Shown piece by piece: positions 1 to 5,546 of a DNA stretch of 6,451 bases (its first letter is position 1; the number at the start of each line of letters is the position of its first letter). The notes under the pieces were generated by a model. The model did no database searches. It was not told where the DNA came from and worked only from the letters and a program-made list of their open reading frames with translations. Origin of the DNA: an uncultured Microbacteriaceae bacterium (lineage in GTDB: Bacteria; Actinomycetota; Actinomycetes; Actinomycetales; Microbacteriaceae); assembly GCA_937896185.1 (NCBI GenBank), contig CALBMG010000234.1, positions 1 through 6,451 on the forward strand, in the 5' to 3' direction. The position numbers were made by a program, and so were the translations under genes.

Positions 1-22
1 CAGACGTGTGCTCTTCCGATCT
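1..22. other. Illumina TruSeq adapter remnant (not genomic)
   Basis: These 22 bases match the 3' end of the Illumina TruSeq read-2 primer/adapter (they include GTGTGCTCTTCCGATCT); the reverse complement begins AGATCGGAAGAGC, the usual trimming target. The match is exact and ends where homology to EPSP synthase begins. Read in the aroA frame, the adapter encodes a spurious tail (DRKSTRL) after the native HLRG, where the family normally has HETDR. It is leftover library sequence at a contig end and should be masked. The identification rests on the known adapter sequence; no database search was run. Confidence 0.96.
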
Positions 23-1092
23 CCGCGAAGGTGGGCGATTCCCGTGAACGTCGACGGCTCGGATGCCAGCGCGGCGAGCGCGACGAGAGGAGGTGCGAGT
101 TCGCCACCAGTGGAAAGGTCGAGGTTCACGCCGGGGATGCGGCGGCCACCGACGAAACCTTCGCGACCGTCAATGGTGACTCCGTGTTCGTCGCGTGTGA
201 TGCTCGCGCCGAATAGGGGCAAATAGTCGAGCAGGTCGTTCCCGACCTGGGTTGTCGTGTCCGGCCATGCGGGAATCGTGACAGTCCCGCCGGCGACGAT
301 CGCCGCACACAGGAACGGTGCCGCATTCGACAAGTCGGGTTCGATGTCGACGATGGCGCCGGCGATGGGTCCTGCGGTGACCGTCCACACGCCGAGACGT
401 GGGGATTCCACGGTGACTCCGCGCTGGCGCAGGGTTTCACAGGTCATCTCGATGTGGGGCATGCTGGGCAGGTGCTCGCCCTCATGGGTAACGGTGAGCC
501 CGTTGGTCATGCGCGCACCGACAAGTAAAAGTCCCGACACAAATTGGCTGGATTTGCTGGCATCAATCACGATGGGCCCACCGGGTACGTCACCGGTTCC
601 CTCTACGGTGAACGGCAGGGTTCCGCGTCCGTCATCGGTAACCGAAACACCCAGGGCCCGCAGCGAATCAATTGTTCCCGCCATAGGGCGACGCCGGGCT
701 CCTTCGTCCCCATCAAACGTGACAGGGCCATCGGCCAGCGTGGATAACGGCGGCACGAACCTCATGACCGTTCCTGCGAGTCCGCAATCAATCGATACGT
801 TACCCGTCAGTGGGGCGGGGGTGATGAGCAGGTCAGAATCGGCGCCATCGCCGGGCTGTTCCGTTACCGTGATTCCCACAGCGCGCAGAGCCTCGATCAT
901 GAGCGCCGAGTCGCGCGAATGCAACGGGCGACGTAACAGTGACGGGGAATCGGCGACAGCCGACAGAATCAGTTCCCGGTTCGTCAGGCTCTTTGACCCC
1001 GGGATTTCGACGGTCGCGTGCAGCGGGCCACGCACATGCGGCGCTCGCCACAGTGTTGCGCCCCCGTTCCCGGAATAATTGCTGCTCGTCAT
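23..1092 (-). CDS. aroA: 3-phosphoshikimate 1-carboxyvinyltransferase (EPSP synthase), 3' end missing
   Basis: AroA joins shikimate-3-phosphate and phosphoenolpyruvate to give EPSP, the sixth step of the shikimate pathway to chorismate, in the cytoplasm. The minus-strand frame was translated by hand from ATG at 1092 and gives 357 native residues. Visible family motifs are PGSKSLTNR at 31-39 (phosphate/PEP-binding Lys and Arg), CGLAGTVMRF at 103-112, the SKSSQFVSGLL shikimate-3-phosphate segment at 179-189, DLSNAAPF at 253-260 and DLSTGGELAP at 325-334, whose Asp corresponds to the catalytic Asp313 of E. coli. The actinobacterial motif HLRGHETDR begins at 354 but is cut after HLRG by the adapter. 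The catalytic Glu and roughly the last 75-90 residues therefore lie off the contig. This is an assembly truncation, not a pseudogene. The start is supported by length before the PGSKS motif; its Shine-Dalgarno is weak (TTAGGT just upstream). It is transcribed divergently from the sigma factor gene, an arrangement also known in other actinobacteria. Confidence 0.96.
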
Positions 1093-1095
1093 TAC

Positions 1096-1114
1096 CTAAG
1101 TAAGCCTAACGAGA
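1096..1114. promoter_or_regulatory. Iron-box-like element (possible DtxR/IdeR site) between aroA and the sigma factor gene
   Basis: The core AAGTAAGCCTAAC at 1098-1110 is identical in 12 of 13 positions, on the same strand, to the core of the much better iron box before efeU at 5415-5433; the one difference is the central S (G or C) position. Against the DtxR/IdeR consensus TTAGGTTAGSCTAACCTAA the 19-mer matches 13 of 19, with the outer right half degenerate (GAGA instead of CTAA). The region also reads as a direct repeat CCTAA-N5-CCTAA (1095-1109), a ten-base period. It lies 14 bases before the sigma ATG and 3 bases before the aroA ATG, so a bound repressor could affect either gene. This is inference from motif similarity only. 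Confidence 0.45.
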
Positions 1115-1118
1115 GAAC

Positions 1119-1125
1119 AGGTAGG
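1119..1125 (+). promoter_or_regulatory. Ribosome binding site deciding the sigma factor start
   Basis: AGGTAGG sits 3 bases before ATG 1129, and its first AGG is 7 bases away. It favours 1129 over the earlier in-frame ATG at 1018, which lies inside aroA, and over the later ATG at 1171, preceded only by CGGGAATC. The 1171 start cannot be excluded and would shorten the protein by 14 residues. Confidence 0.55.
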
Positions 1126-1128
1126 TGT

Positions 1129-1917
1129 ATGACAGCGTTGTTGGAAGTGCACAAACTAAACTCGGGAATCATGAACGATTCACTCCCGAACCCTGAACGA
1201 GATCTGCTGGAGGACAGCGACCTCGAGTCGGTTCTGGATGTCGAGTCAGACGACGACACCGAGGCGGACGAATCGCTGCTCGCGGAATTGCTTCCAGACG
1301 ATGATGTTTTGGACGAAGAACTGCAGTCCATCTCGGACGATGAACCCGCCGACAAAGCGACCAGCTATGTCAACCGGGGAAGTTTCGAAGAGGTGGTGCT
1401 TCCCCTGTTCGATCGCCTGTACCGTCATGCCCGTCACCGTGCGCACACCGTCGAACAGGCAGAGGATTTGTTGCAAAACGCCCTCGTCAAAGCTCACGAG
1501 AAGTGGGAGTCCTATGAGCAGGGCACCTATGCGCTCGCGTGGGTGAAGAAAATCATGGACAATATTTACCTCAACACGGTGACCCGCGGTGCGGCCAAGC
1601 GTGAGGTGACGTCCGGTGATATCGACCCCGATCTGCTGGAAATGGATGGTGCTGCGCGCAACGCGCCGTTGGGGCGCCCCGACCTCGAAGTCGTCGAAGC
1701 CATTTCACATCAAGAAATCGTTGATCTGTTTAACCAGCTTTCCGACGACCGCCGTGAAGTGTTGGAACGCACCCTGCTGCGGGAAATGTCGTACGAAGAA
1801 ACCGCGGAAGACCTGGATATCCCCATCGGTACCGTGATGAGTCGCCTGTATCGGGGACGACGCGATCTGCAAGAACTTGTCCTCGATCACATCGGACGTA
1901 AAGGAATGATGTCATGA
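1129..1917 (+). CDS. sigH: ECF RNA polymerase sigma factor, SigR/SigH group, with acidic N-terminal extension
   Basis: This sigma factor directs RNA polymerase to stress promoters and in its family answers disulfide/thiol stress. With the start at 1129 it has 262 residues. Residues 16-76 are strikingly acidic: 26 Asp/Glu in 61 residues with only two basic residues. Sigma region 2 spans about 86-153, from FEEVVLPLFDRLYRHA through AEDLLQNALVKAHEKWESY to AWVKKIMDNIYLNT, following the SigR pattern (PYLDQLYGAA, AEDLVQETYAKAY, AWLYRILTNTYIN). A linker leads to region 4 at about 194-255, containing LSDDRREVL, SYEETAEDL and the recognition-helix segment IPIGTVMSRLYRGRRDL, typical of SigR/SigH. The stop overlaps the next gene's ATG (ATGA), so the two are translationally coupled. 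The next gene is a zinc anti-sigma factor, which supports the subgroup. The iron-box-like site upstream hints at iron control. I could not find a GGAAT-N18-GTT autoregulatory promoter: GGAAT occurs at 1072 but has no correctly spaced GTT. The name follows actinobacterial usage; sigR would be equally apt. Confidence 0.93.
   Translation: MTALLEVHKLNSGIMNDSLPNPERDLLEDSDLESVLDVESDDDTEADESLLAELLPDDDVLDEELQSISDDEPADKATSYVNRGSFEEVVLPLFDRLYRHARHRAHTVEQAEDLLQNALVKAHEKWESYEQGTYALAWVKKIMDNIYLNTVTRGAAKREVTSGDIDPDLLEMDGAARNAPLGRPDLEVVEAISHQEIVDLFNQLSDDRREVLERTLLREMSYEETAEDLDIPIGTVMSRLYRGRRDLQELVLDHIGRKGMMS
1900..1905 (+). promoter_or_regulatory. Ribosome binding site of the anti-sigma gene, inside the sigma gene
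   Basis: AAAGGA lies 8 bases before ATG 1914, within the last codons of the sigma factor gene. With the ATGA overlap it fixes the anti-sigma start and suggests that both proteins are made in coupled amounts. Confidence 0.7.
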
Positions 1918-2177
1918 CGAATGTGCCCCACGACTGCGGCTGTGCCTCGGCCCGACTGCGAATCGGTTTCGTCGTCGACCGCGAATTGAACGCCCAGGAA
2001 TGCGCCGAAGTGCGCGCACACTGCGAGACATGTTCGGAATGCGCCGAGGAGCTGCGGTTCGTCGACCGACTGTCGGACAAGGTGCGCGATGCGTGCGGCG
2101 AATGTCCGCCCGAGGACGTCAAGGCTCGTGTGTTCGATGCCGTAGCCCAAAAGATTGGGCGACCCCTGCAGTTCTGA
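1914..2177 (+). CDS. rsrA: Zinc-binding anti-sigma factor, RsrA/RshA type
   Basis: An 87-residue cytoplasmic ZAS-family anti-sigma factor. In this family the reduced, zinc-loaded protein holds its sigma factor inactive, and disulfide formation with zinc loss releases it. The sequence shows the ZAS signature HxxxCxxC as HCETCSEC, with H36, C40 and C43, preceded by DRELNAQEC (C30) as in RsrA. N-terminal H6, C8 and C10 correspond in place to the N-terminal Cys/His cluster of RsrA, where a cysteine takes part in the redox switch. C61 and C64 (ACGEC) sit where RsrA has its late cysteine pair. It has no membrane segment and is of normal length for the family. There are eight cysteines in all; C37, inside the zinc motif, is not part of the signature. 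It overlaps the sigma gene by four bases and converges on efeB across 19 bp. The functional pairing with the upstream sigma factor is inferred from adjacency and family. Confidence 0.93.
   Translation: MTNVPHDCGCASARLRIGFVVDRELNAQECAEVRAHCETCSECAEELRFVDRLSDKVRDACGECPPEDVKARVFDAVAQKIGRPLQF
2145..2160. terminator. Small perfect hairpin at the end of rsrA
   Basis: GCCCAA (2145-2150) and TTGGGC (2155-2160) form a perfect 6-bp stem around the 4-base loop AAGA. It lies within the last codons of rsrA and, on the other strand, about 36 bases past the efeB stop. No T-run follows on either strand, so a role in ending efe transcription is only possible; it may be chance. Confidence 0.25.
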
Positions 2178-2195
2178 TCCCTCTGTTGCGCAGGG
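2164..2195. terminator. Weak inverted repeat in the convergent rsrA/efeB gap
   Basis: CCCTGC (2164-2169) and GCAGGG (2190-2195) can pair across a 20-base loop, followed on the plus strand by TTT. It spans the rsrA stop and abuts the efeB stop, the right place for a terminator between convergent genes, but the loop is long and the T-run short. Confidence 0.25.
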
Positions 2196-2196
2196 T

Positions 2197-3423
2197 TTAG
2201 CCGAAGAGCTGCCGACCCCAACCCTGTCCGGTGCTGAGACCGCCGGGGCAGGCAAAGTATCCGCCGCCGACAGCCCGCACATATTCGTTGAGCAGGTCGC
2301 TGTCCGCCAGTCTGCGCTGAATGGGGATGAATTGTTCCGTGAGACTCTTCTGGAACGACACAAAAATCAGTCCTGCGTCGAGTCGTCCTACGCGGTCGAC
2401 TCCGTTGGAATAGTTGTACCCACGTCGCAAAATTCGTGCCCCGTTGTTCTGTCGAGCGTGGGCGAGACGCACGTGGGCATTGGCGTCGATGACCGGTGAA
2501 CCATCCTCGTTGACCTGATCGAAACGGGGTTCCGAAAACTCGGTGCCGCCCGTGACAGGAGCCCCGCCGCGTTTCGTTCGCCCAAACACATTTTCCTGTT
2601 CTGTCAGCGAACCGCGATCCCACGTTTCGATGTCAAATCGGAACAGTCGGACGGCCATGAGGGTGCCGCGGTCGAGGAGCCCACTGCCGTAATTCCAGAC
2701 GAACTCATCGGCTTCTGCGGTATCCATGGCCACGTTAGCGGTGCCGTCCTTGAATCCGAACAGGTTGCGGGGGGTGGGGGATTCATCGGTGGTGGGGGTC
2801 GTGACGTAACCGGGTTGGATCCAGCGAGGCACGGCGATTCCCTTGGCGGCACGGATTAGGTTGCGCAGCGCATGAAAGGCGACCTGATCGTGTGACGAGC
2901 ACACCTGCAGCACGATATCGCCACCCGTTTGTGTGGGGTCGAGTTCGTCCTTTGCGAACGCCGTCATCGTGGTCAAGCCCTCGGGCGCCGCACCGTCGAG
3001 ACCCAACTCGGCTCGAAACAGCGAGGCGCCATACCCAATGGTGATGGTCAATGAATGTGGGGCCAGGCCGATTGCTTCACCGGTGTCATCGGGTGGAAGC
3101 AGGGGATCGCCGGATGTGGGGCCCAGCGGACCCGCCCCATAGCCTTCAGTCATGCGTGCCGTGGAACGCGACCATTCGTCCAGCAGCTCCTTCAGGTCGG
3201 GCGCCGAGCTTGTCGTCACATCGAAAACGGCGATGTAGGCCCTGTCCTGTGAGCTGTCCGCAATGCCACTTTGGTGTGCGCCCCAGAAAGGGCGGCTGGC
3301 AGTCGCTGCGTGCAGTGGGTTGGCCGCGGATTCCACGGCGAGGGCTGCCGAGGCGCCACCGGCTGCACCGATCGCGGCTGCGCCGACACCTGCACCCAGC
3401 AGGCCTCGTCGTGAAATTTGCAT
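2197..3423 (-). CDS. efeB: Dye-decolorizing (DyP-type) heme peroxidase EfeB, Tat-exported
   Basis: EfeB is the heme peroxidase of the EfeUOB iron uptake system. It acts outside the cytoplasmic membrane and is proposed to oxidise ferrous iron for uptake; release of iron from heme has also been proposed. The 408-residue protein starts with a twin-arginine signal (SRRGLLGAG, 4-12) followed by an Ala/Gly-rich hydrophobic stretch to about 33, implying folded export with heme bound. The DyP signature GxxDG is present as GFKDGTAN (223-230), with catalytic Asp226. The proximal heme His is in NAHVRLAH (H317), and the distal Arg lies in ILRRGYNY (R333/R334). LFRFDIETWDR (260-270) and FGRTKRGG (280-287) are also typical of EfeB. 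Length and motif spacing are normal. The start is set by AGGA, 7 bases before ATG, inside the end of efeO; only 3 bases separate the genes, so this is the last cistron of the operon. It converges on rsrA. Confidence 0.96.
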   Translation of the reverse strand: MQISRRGLLGAGVGAAAIGAAGGASAALAVESAANPLHAATASRPFWGAHQSGIADSSQDRAYIAVFDVTTSSAPDLKELLDEWSRSTARMTEGYGAGPLGPTSGDPLLPPDDTGEAIGLAPHSLTITIGYGASLFRAELGLDGAAPEGLTTMTAFAKDELDPTQTGGDIVLQVCSSHDQVAFHALRNLIRAAKGIAVPRWIQPGYVTTPTTDESPTPRNLFGFKDGTANVAMDTAEADEFVWNYGSGLLDRGTLMAVRLFRFDIETWDRGSLTEQENVFGRTKRGGAPVTGGTEFSEPRFDQVNEDGSPVIDANAHVRLAHARQNNGARILRRGYNYSNGVDRVGRLDAGLIFVSFQKSLTEQFIPIQRRLADSDLLNEYVRAVGGGYFACPGGLSTGQGWGRQLFG

Positions 3424-3426
3424 GGC

Positions 3427-4545
3427 CTAGTCCTGTACCAGGCTCGCGGACAGTCGTGAGAGCGGTTCGGAAACGGCCTCAACGAGCGCGGCAAGGCGCG
3501 AAATCTGTTCCGCCGACAGTTCGGTGTACAGGGCGAAACCGTCCCCAATTCGGTGCGTGTCCATTTCGGTGTTTAACGCAGCAAAAGCATCGTCAAGCTC
3601 GGTCAACAGGGCGGGGTTGGCCTCGGCGAGAATCTCGCGAGTGGTTTCGACCACGGTGTATGCGCCGAAAACGTTGGCGTCGAAGTCCCACAGGTCGGTG
3701 TGGGAATATCGTTCCTCTTCGCCCGTAACTTTGCCTGTTGCGACCTCGTCGAGCAGTTCCTTTGCGCCATTGCCCATTTGGGTGATGGTGAGTTCAATGC
3801 TGTCGATACGGGTGACCAGATCCTCGGTGTCGGTGACGAGCTGCTGTGCGAGGCCGGTCGAGGTCTCGTCGAGCCCGGTCACCCAGAGCTGCTTTTCCAG
3901 TGCGTGCCATCCTGTCCAGGCCACGCCGTCCTCGAGGTCGCCCTCACGTGCGTCCATGCGGGGGTCGAGATCGCCGAAGCTTTCTGCGACAGGTTCGATG
4001 CGTTCCCAAAATACGCGGGTGGGGGCATACAGTGCTTTGGCTGCCTCGGTGTCGCCCGCTTCGATAGCCGCAGCAAAGTCGTGGGTTGCATCCAGCAACG
4101 ATTTGGCCTGCCCTCGAACATATTCTGTGTAATCGACGATGGCGCGTTCCGCTGTCGGGTTGGGCGTCACGACTTCCGAATTGGGAGTGACGGTGAGGGG
4201 GCCGCGTACGGGCGTCCCGCCATCCATTTGTTCGCACGAGTATTCGTATTCTCCGGCGGCGAGTTCGACAGTAAGCTCGCGCGTCAGGCCCGACGAAATA
4301 TTCTCCACTTCTGTGACAATTCCGGAGTCGGTGGTGCGCAGGATATAGAACTCGGCGACGCCGTCGCCCACGTTTTCGATGACAAACGTCGTTATGCCGG
4401 CCGGGATCTCGATGGCGCTCAGTTCACAGCGAGTTTCGGTCTGGGTCACGCTGATTCGGGTGTCTGCGTCCAACGGGGCGCATCCTGTGAGCATCAGAGT
4501 GAGTACGCCGAGCGCACCCACCGCGGTGGGGATGGTGTGTGTCAT
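3427..4545 (-). CDS. efeO: Iron uptake lipoprotein EfeO (cupredoxin plus imelysin/M75 domains)
   Basis: EfeO is the extracytoplasmic iron-binding component of EfeUOB and is thought to pass iron to the EfeU permease. The 372-residue protein has a lipoprotein signal with lipobox LTGC (C22), so it should be anchored on the outer face of the membrane. Residues about 30-120 form the cupredoxin-like domain, with C40 and C104 (EYSCEQMDGG). Residues about 130-370 form the M75 imelysin-like helical domain, with the HxxE motif in GWHALEKQLW (H214, E217) and the family segments FWERIEPVAESFGDLDPR (179-196) and RYSHTDLWDFDAN (279-291). The domain order is that of full-length E. coli-type EfeO, not the cupredoxin-less form. 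Its ATG shares one base with the efeU stop (TAATG), and AAGGAA lies 5 bases upstream within efeU, so translation is coupled. No key residue appears to be missing. Confidence 0.96.
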   Translation of the reverse strand: MTHTIPTAVGALGVLTLMLTGCAPLDADTRISVTQTETRCELSAIEIPAGITTFVIENVGDGVAEFYILRTTDSGIVTEVENISSGLTRELTVELAAGEYEYSCEQMDGGTPVRGPLTVTPNSEVVTPNPTAERAIVDYTEYVRGQAKSLLDATHDFAAAIEAGDTEAAKALYAPTRVFWERIEPVAESFGDLDPRMDAREGDLEDGVAWTGWHALEKQLWVTGLDETSTGLAQQLVTDTEDLVTRIDSIELTITQMGNGAKELLDEVATGKVTGEEERYSHTDLWDFDANVFGAYTVVETTREILAEANPALLTELDDAFAALNTEMDTHRIGDGFALYTELSAEQISRLAALVEAVSEPLSRLSASLVQD

Positions 4546-5408
4546 TATTTTTCCTTCTCAGAGACAGGTATTTCCTGTTGCGTCGAACGATTGTGAGTGA
4601 ACAGCCAGAGTGCGAATGCGACGTAGGACAACCACGCAATCGCCTCGAGCCAGCTCGTTTGGGGGCTGAAGTTGAAGATACCTTTGGCGAGTGCGCCAAA
4701 CCAGGTGTCGAGCGAGAAACTGTGCGACACATCGAATGCCAGCTGGCCCAATCCGGGAAGTATTCCGGCTTCTTGCAGGTCGTGTATTCCGTAGGACAGC
4801 ACGCCGGCGGCAACAAAGATCAGGAAATAGCTGGTGACGGTGAAGAATTTGCCGATATCGAGGCGCAGCGCCTGGGCGTAGAGCGCCCAACCGATGCCAG
4901 CGGCTAACAGTACGCCGGTGATGAATCCGATGGTGGGTTCCAGTGTTGAGCGGGCCGAGTTGACGGTGCTGAAGAAGAACAGGGCGCTTTCGAGCCCTTC
5001 TCGGGCGACGGCAACAAAGGCCATGATGACCACGGTGAAAATTCCGGTCTGGACGGCCGCATCGAGTTTGGTTTGCAGTTCAGCCTTTAACTTGCGACCG
5101 GTGTCACGCATCCAGATGATCATCCAGGTGACGAGCCCAACGGCGACGATGGACATGATTCCCCCGAATGTTTCTTGGGCGACGAAGGTGTTGAGCAGCG
5201 AGAAGCGGGTGTAGGTCAACAGTGCACCGAATCCGAGGCTCAGTGCGATGGCGGCGATGACGCCGGTCCAGACCCACCGAATCTGTGCGCGTCGTTCGGT
5301 GCGCACGAGGTAGGCGATGAGGATGGTCACCACGAGGGCGGCTTCGAGGCCTTCGCGCAGGCCGATCAGGAGGTTGGAGATCACGGGGTAGTGCCGTCGG
5401 TCGGGCAC
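4545..5408 (-). CDS. efeU: Ferric iron permease EfeU (FTR1/OFeT family)
   Basis: EfeU is the membrane channel of the EfeUOB system and moves ferric iron into the cytoplasm. The 287-residue protein carries both diagnostic REGLE motifs, at 18-22 (GLREGLEAALVV) and 136-140 (VAREGLESALFF), each inside a predicted membrane helix, as in yeast Ftr1p and E. coli EfeU. Hydrophobic segments are visible at about 10-34, 46-66, 84-100, 122-146, 159-179, 188-207 and 254-271, giving seven helices. The C-terminus is short and charged (SEKEK). The start is GTG 5408, directly preceded by GAAAGG with almost no spacer. A second in-frame GTG at 5384, eight codons later, would give a protein beginning VISNLLIGLREG, closer to the usual family start. 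It is the first gene of efeUOB, downstream of an iron box that should repress it when iron is plentiful. Confidence 0.95.
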   Translation of the reverse strand: MPDRRHYPVISNLLIGLREGLEAALVVTILIAYLVRTERRAQIRWVWTGVIAAIALSLGFGALLTYTRFSLLNTFVAQETFGGIMSIVAVGLVTWMIIWMRDTGRKLKAELQTKLDAAVQTGIFTVVIMAFVAVAREGLESALFFFSTVNSARSTLEPTIGFITGVLLAAGIGWALYAQALRLDIGKFFTVTSYFLIFVAAGVLSYGIHDLQEAGILPGLGQLAFDVSHSFSLDTWFGALAKGIFNFSPQTSWLEAIAWLSYVAFALWLFTHNRSTQQEIPVSEKEK

Positions 5409-5414
5409 CCTTTC

Positions 5415-5433
5415 TAAAGTAAGGCTAACCTAA
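5415..5433. promoter_or_regulatory. DtxR/IdeR-type iron box before efeU
   Basis: The 19-mer matches the DtxR/IdeR consensus TTAGGTTAGSCTAACCTAA at 16 of 19 positions. The right half CTAACCTAA (5425-5433) is perfect and the left half TAAAGTAAG is imperfect. It lies 6 bases upstream of the efeU GTG and covers the proposed -10 element, the classic position for repression by an iron-loaded DtxR-family regulator. Control of an iron importer by this family is well known in actinobacteria; binding here is inferred. Confidence 0.85.
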
Positions 5434-5450
5434 CTACAATTCATTCGCAA
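5422..5450 (-). promoter_or_regulatory. efeUp: Candidate efeUOB promoter
   Basis: On the minus strand TTGCGA (5450-5445) and TAGCCT (5427-5422) are separated by 17 bases, matching the housekeeping pattern TTGnnn-N17-TAnnnT. Transcription would start near A5415, leaving only about 7 bases before GTG 5408. The -10 is buried in the iron box. The pattern is weak by itself; position and overlap with the operator support it. Confidence 0.45.
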
Positions 5451-5497
5451 CCAAACGATTACGAAATATTTCACCGAATGTGAGCCCCACAAACGCC

Positions 5498-5528
5498 GGA
5501 TGGCCCCACCGACAGGGTGAGGCCATCC
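5498..5528 (-). terminator. Strong hairpin downstream of kgd, likely terminator
   Basis: GGATGGCC (5498-5505) pairs perfectly with GGCCATCC (5521-5528). After one C/A mismatch the stem continues as CACC/GGTG (5507-5510 with 5516-5519), closing a 5-base loop. The stem begins 18 bases past the kgd stop. On the minus strand it is followed by CGGCGTTTGTGG, with no real T-run, as is common for GC-rich actinobacterial terminators. It would shield the efeU promoter region from kgd read-through. Confidence 0.7.
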
Positions 5529-5546
5529 AGAGACGTACCAGCCGGC

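Noticed and set aside
257..1078. Long open frame of 273 codons on the plus strand
   Set aside because: It is the antisense shadow of aroA, whose minus-strand frame carries all the EPSP synthase motifs; the plus product is low-complexity Ser/Pro/Arg-rich.
23..1092. aroA as a truncated pseudogene
   Set aside because: The frame is intact with all motifs up to the adapter junction, so the missing end reflects the contig edge rather than gene decay.
1072..1095. GGAAT at 1072 as the -35 of a SigR/SigH autoregulated promoter
   Set aside because: No GTT occurs at the expected 16-20 base spacing; CCT stands where GTT should be at N18.
1018..1128. In-frame extension of the sigma factor gene up to ATG 1018, adding 37 residues
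   Set aside because: It would run antisense through the first 75 bases of aroA and across the intergenic region, the added residues (MQRATHMRRSPQCC and onward) resemble no sigma factor, and a ribosome binding site supports ATG 1129.
1730..2623. Minus-strand open frame of 297 codons across the sigma, anti-sigma and efeB genes
   Set aside because: It lies antisense to two recognised genes and out of frame with efeB; its Arg/Ser-rich product is typical of GC-rich shadow frames.
3700..4596. Plus-strand open frame of 298 codons opposite efeO
   Set aside because: EfeO on the minus strand is clear from its lipobox, cupredoxin and M75 motifs; the opposite frame shows no recognisable domain or ribosome binding site.
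5463..5483. GAAATATTTC palindrome and TCAC-N5-GTGA in the efeU upstream region
   Set aside because: Both are short AT-rich or CRP-like inverted repeats that may be chance; they lie upstream of the proposed -35 and nothing else supports an operator there.
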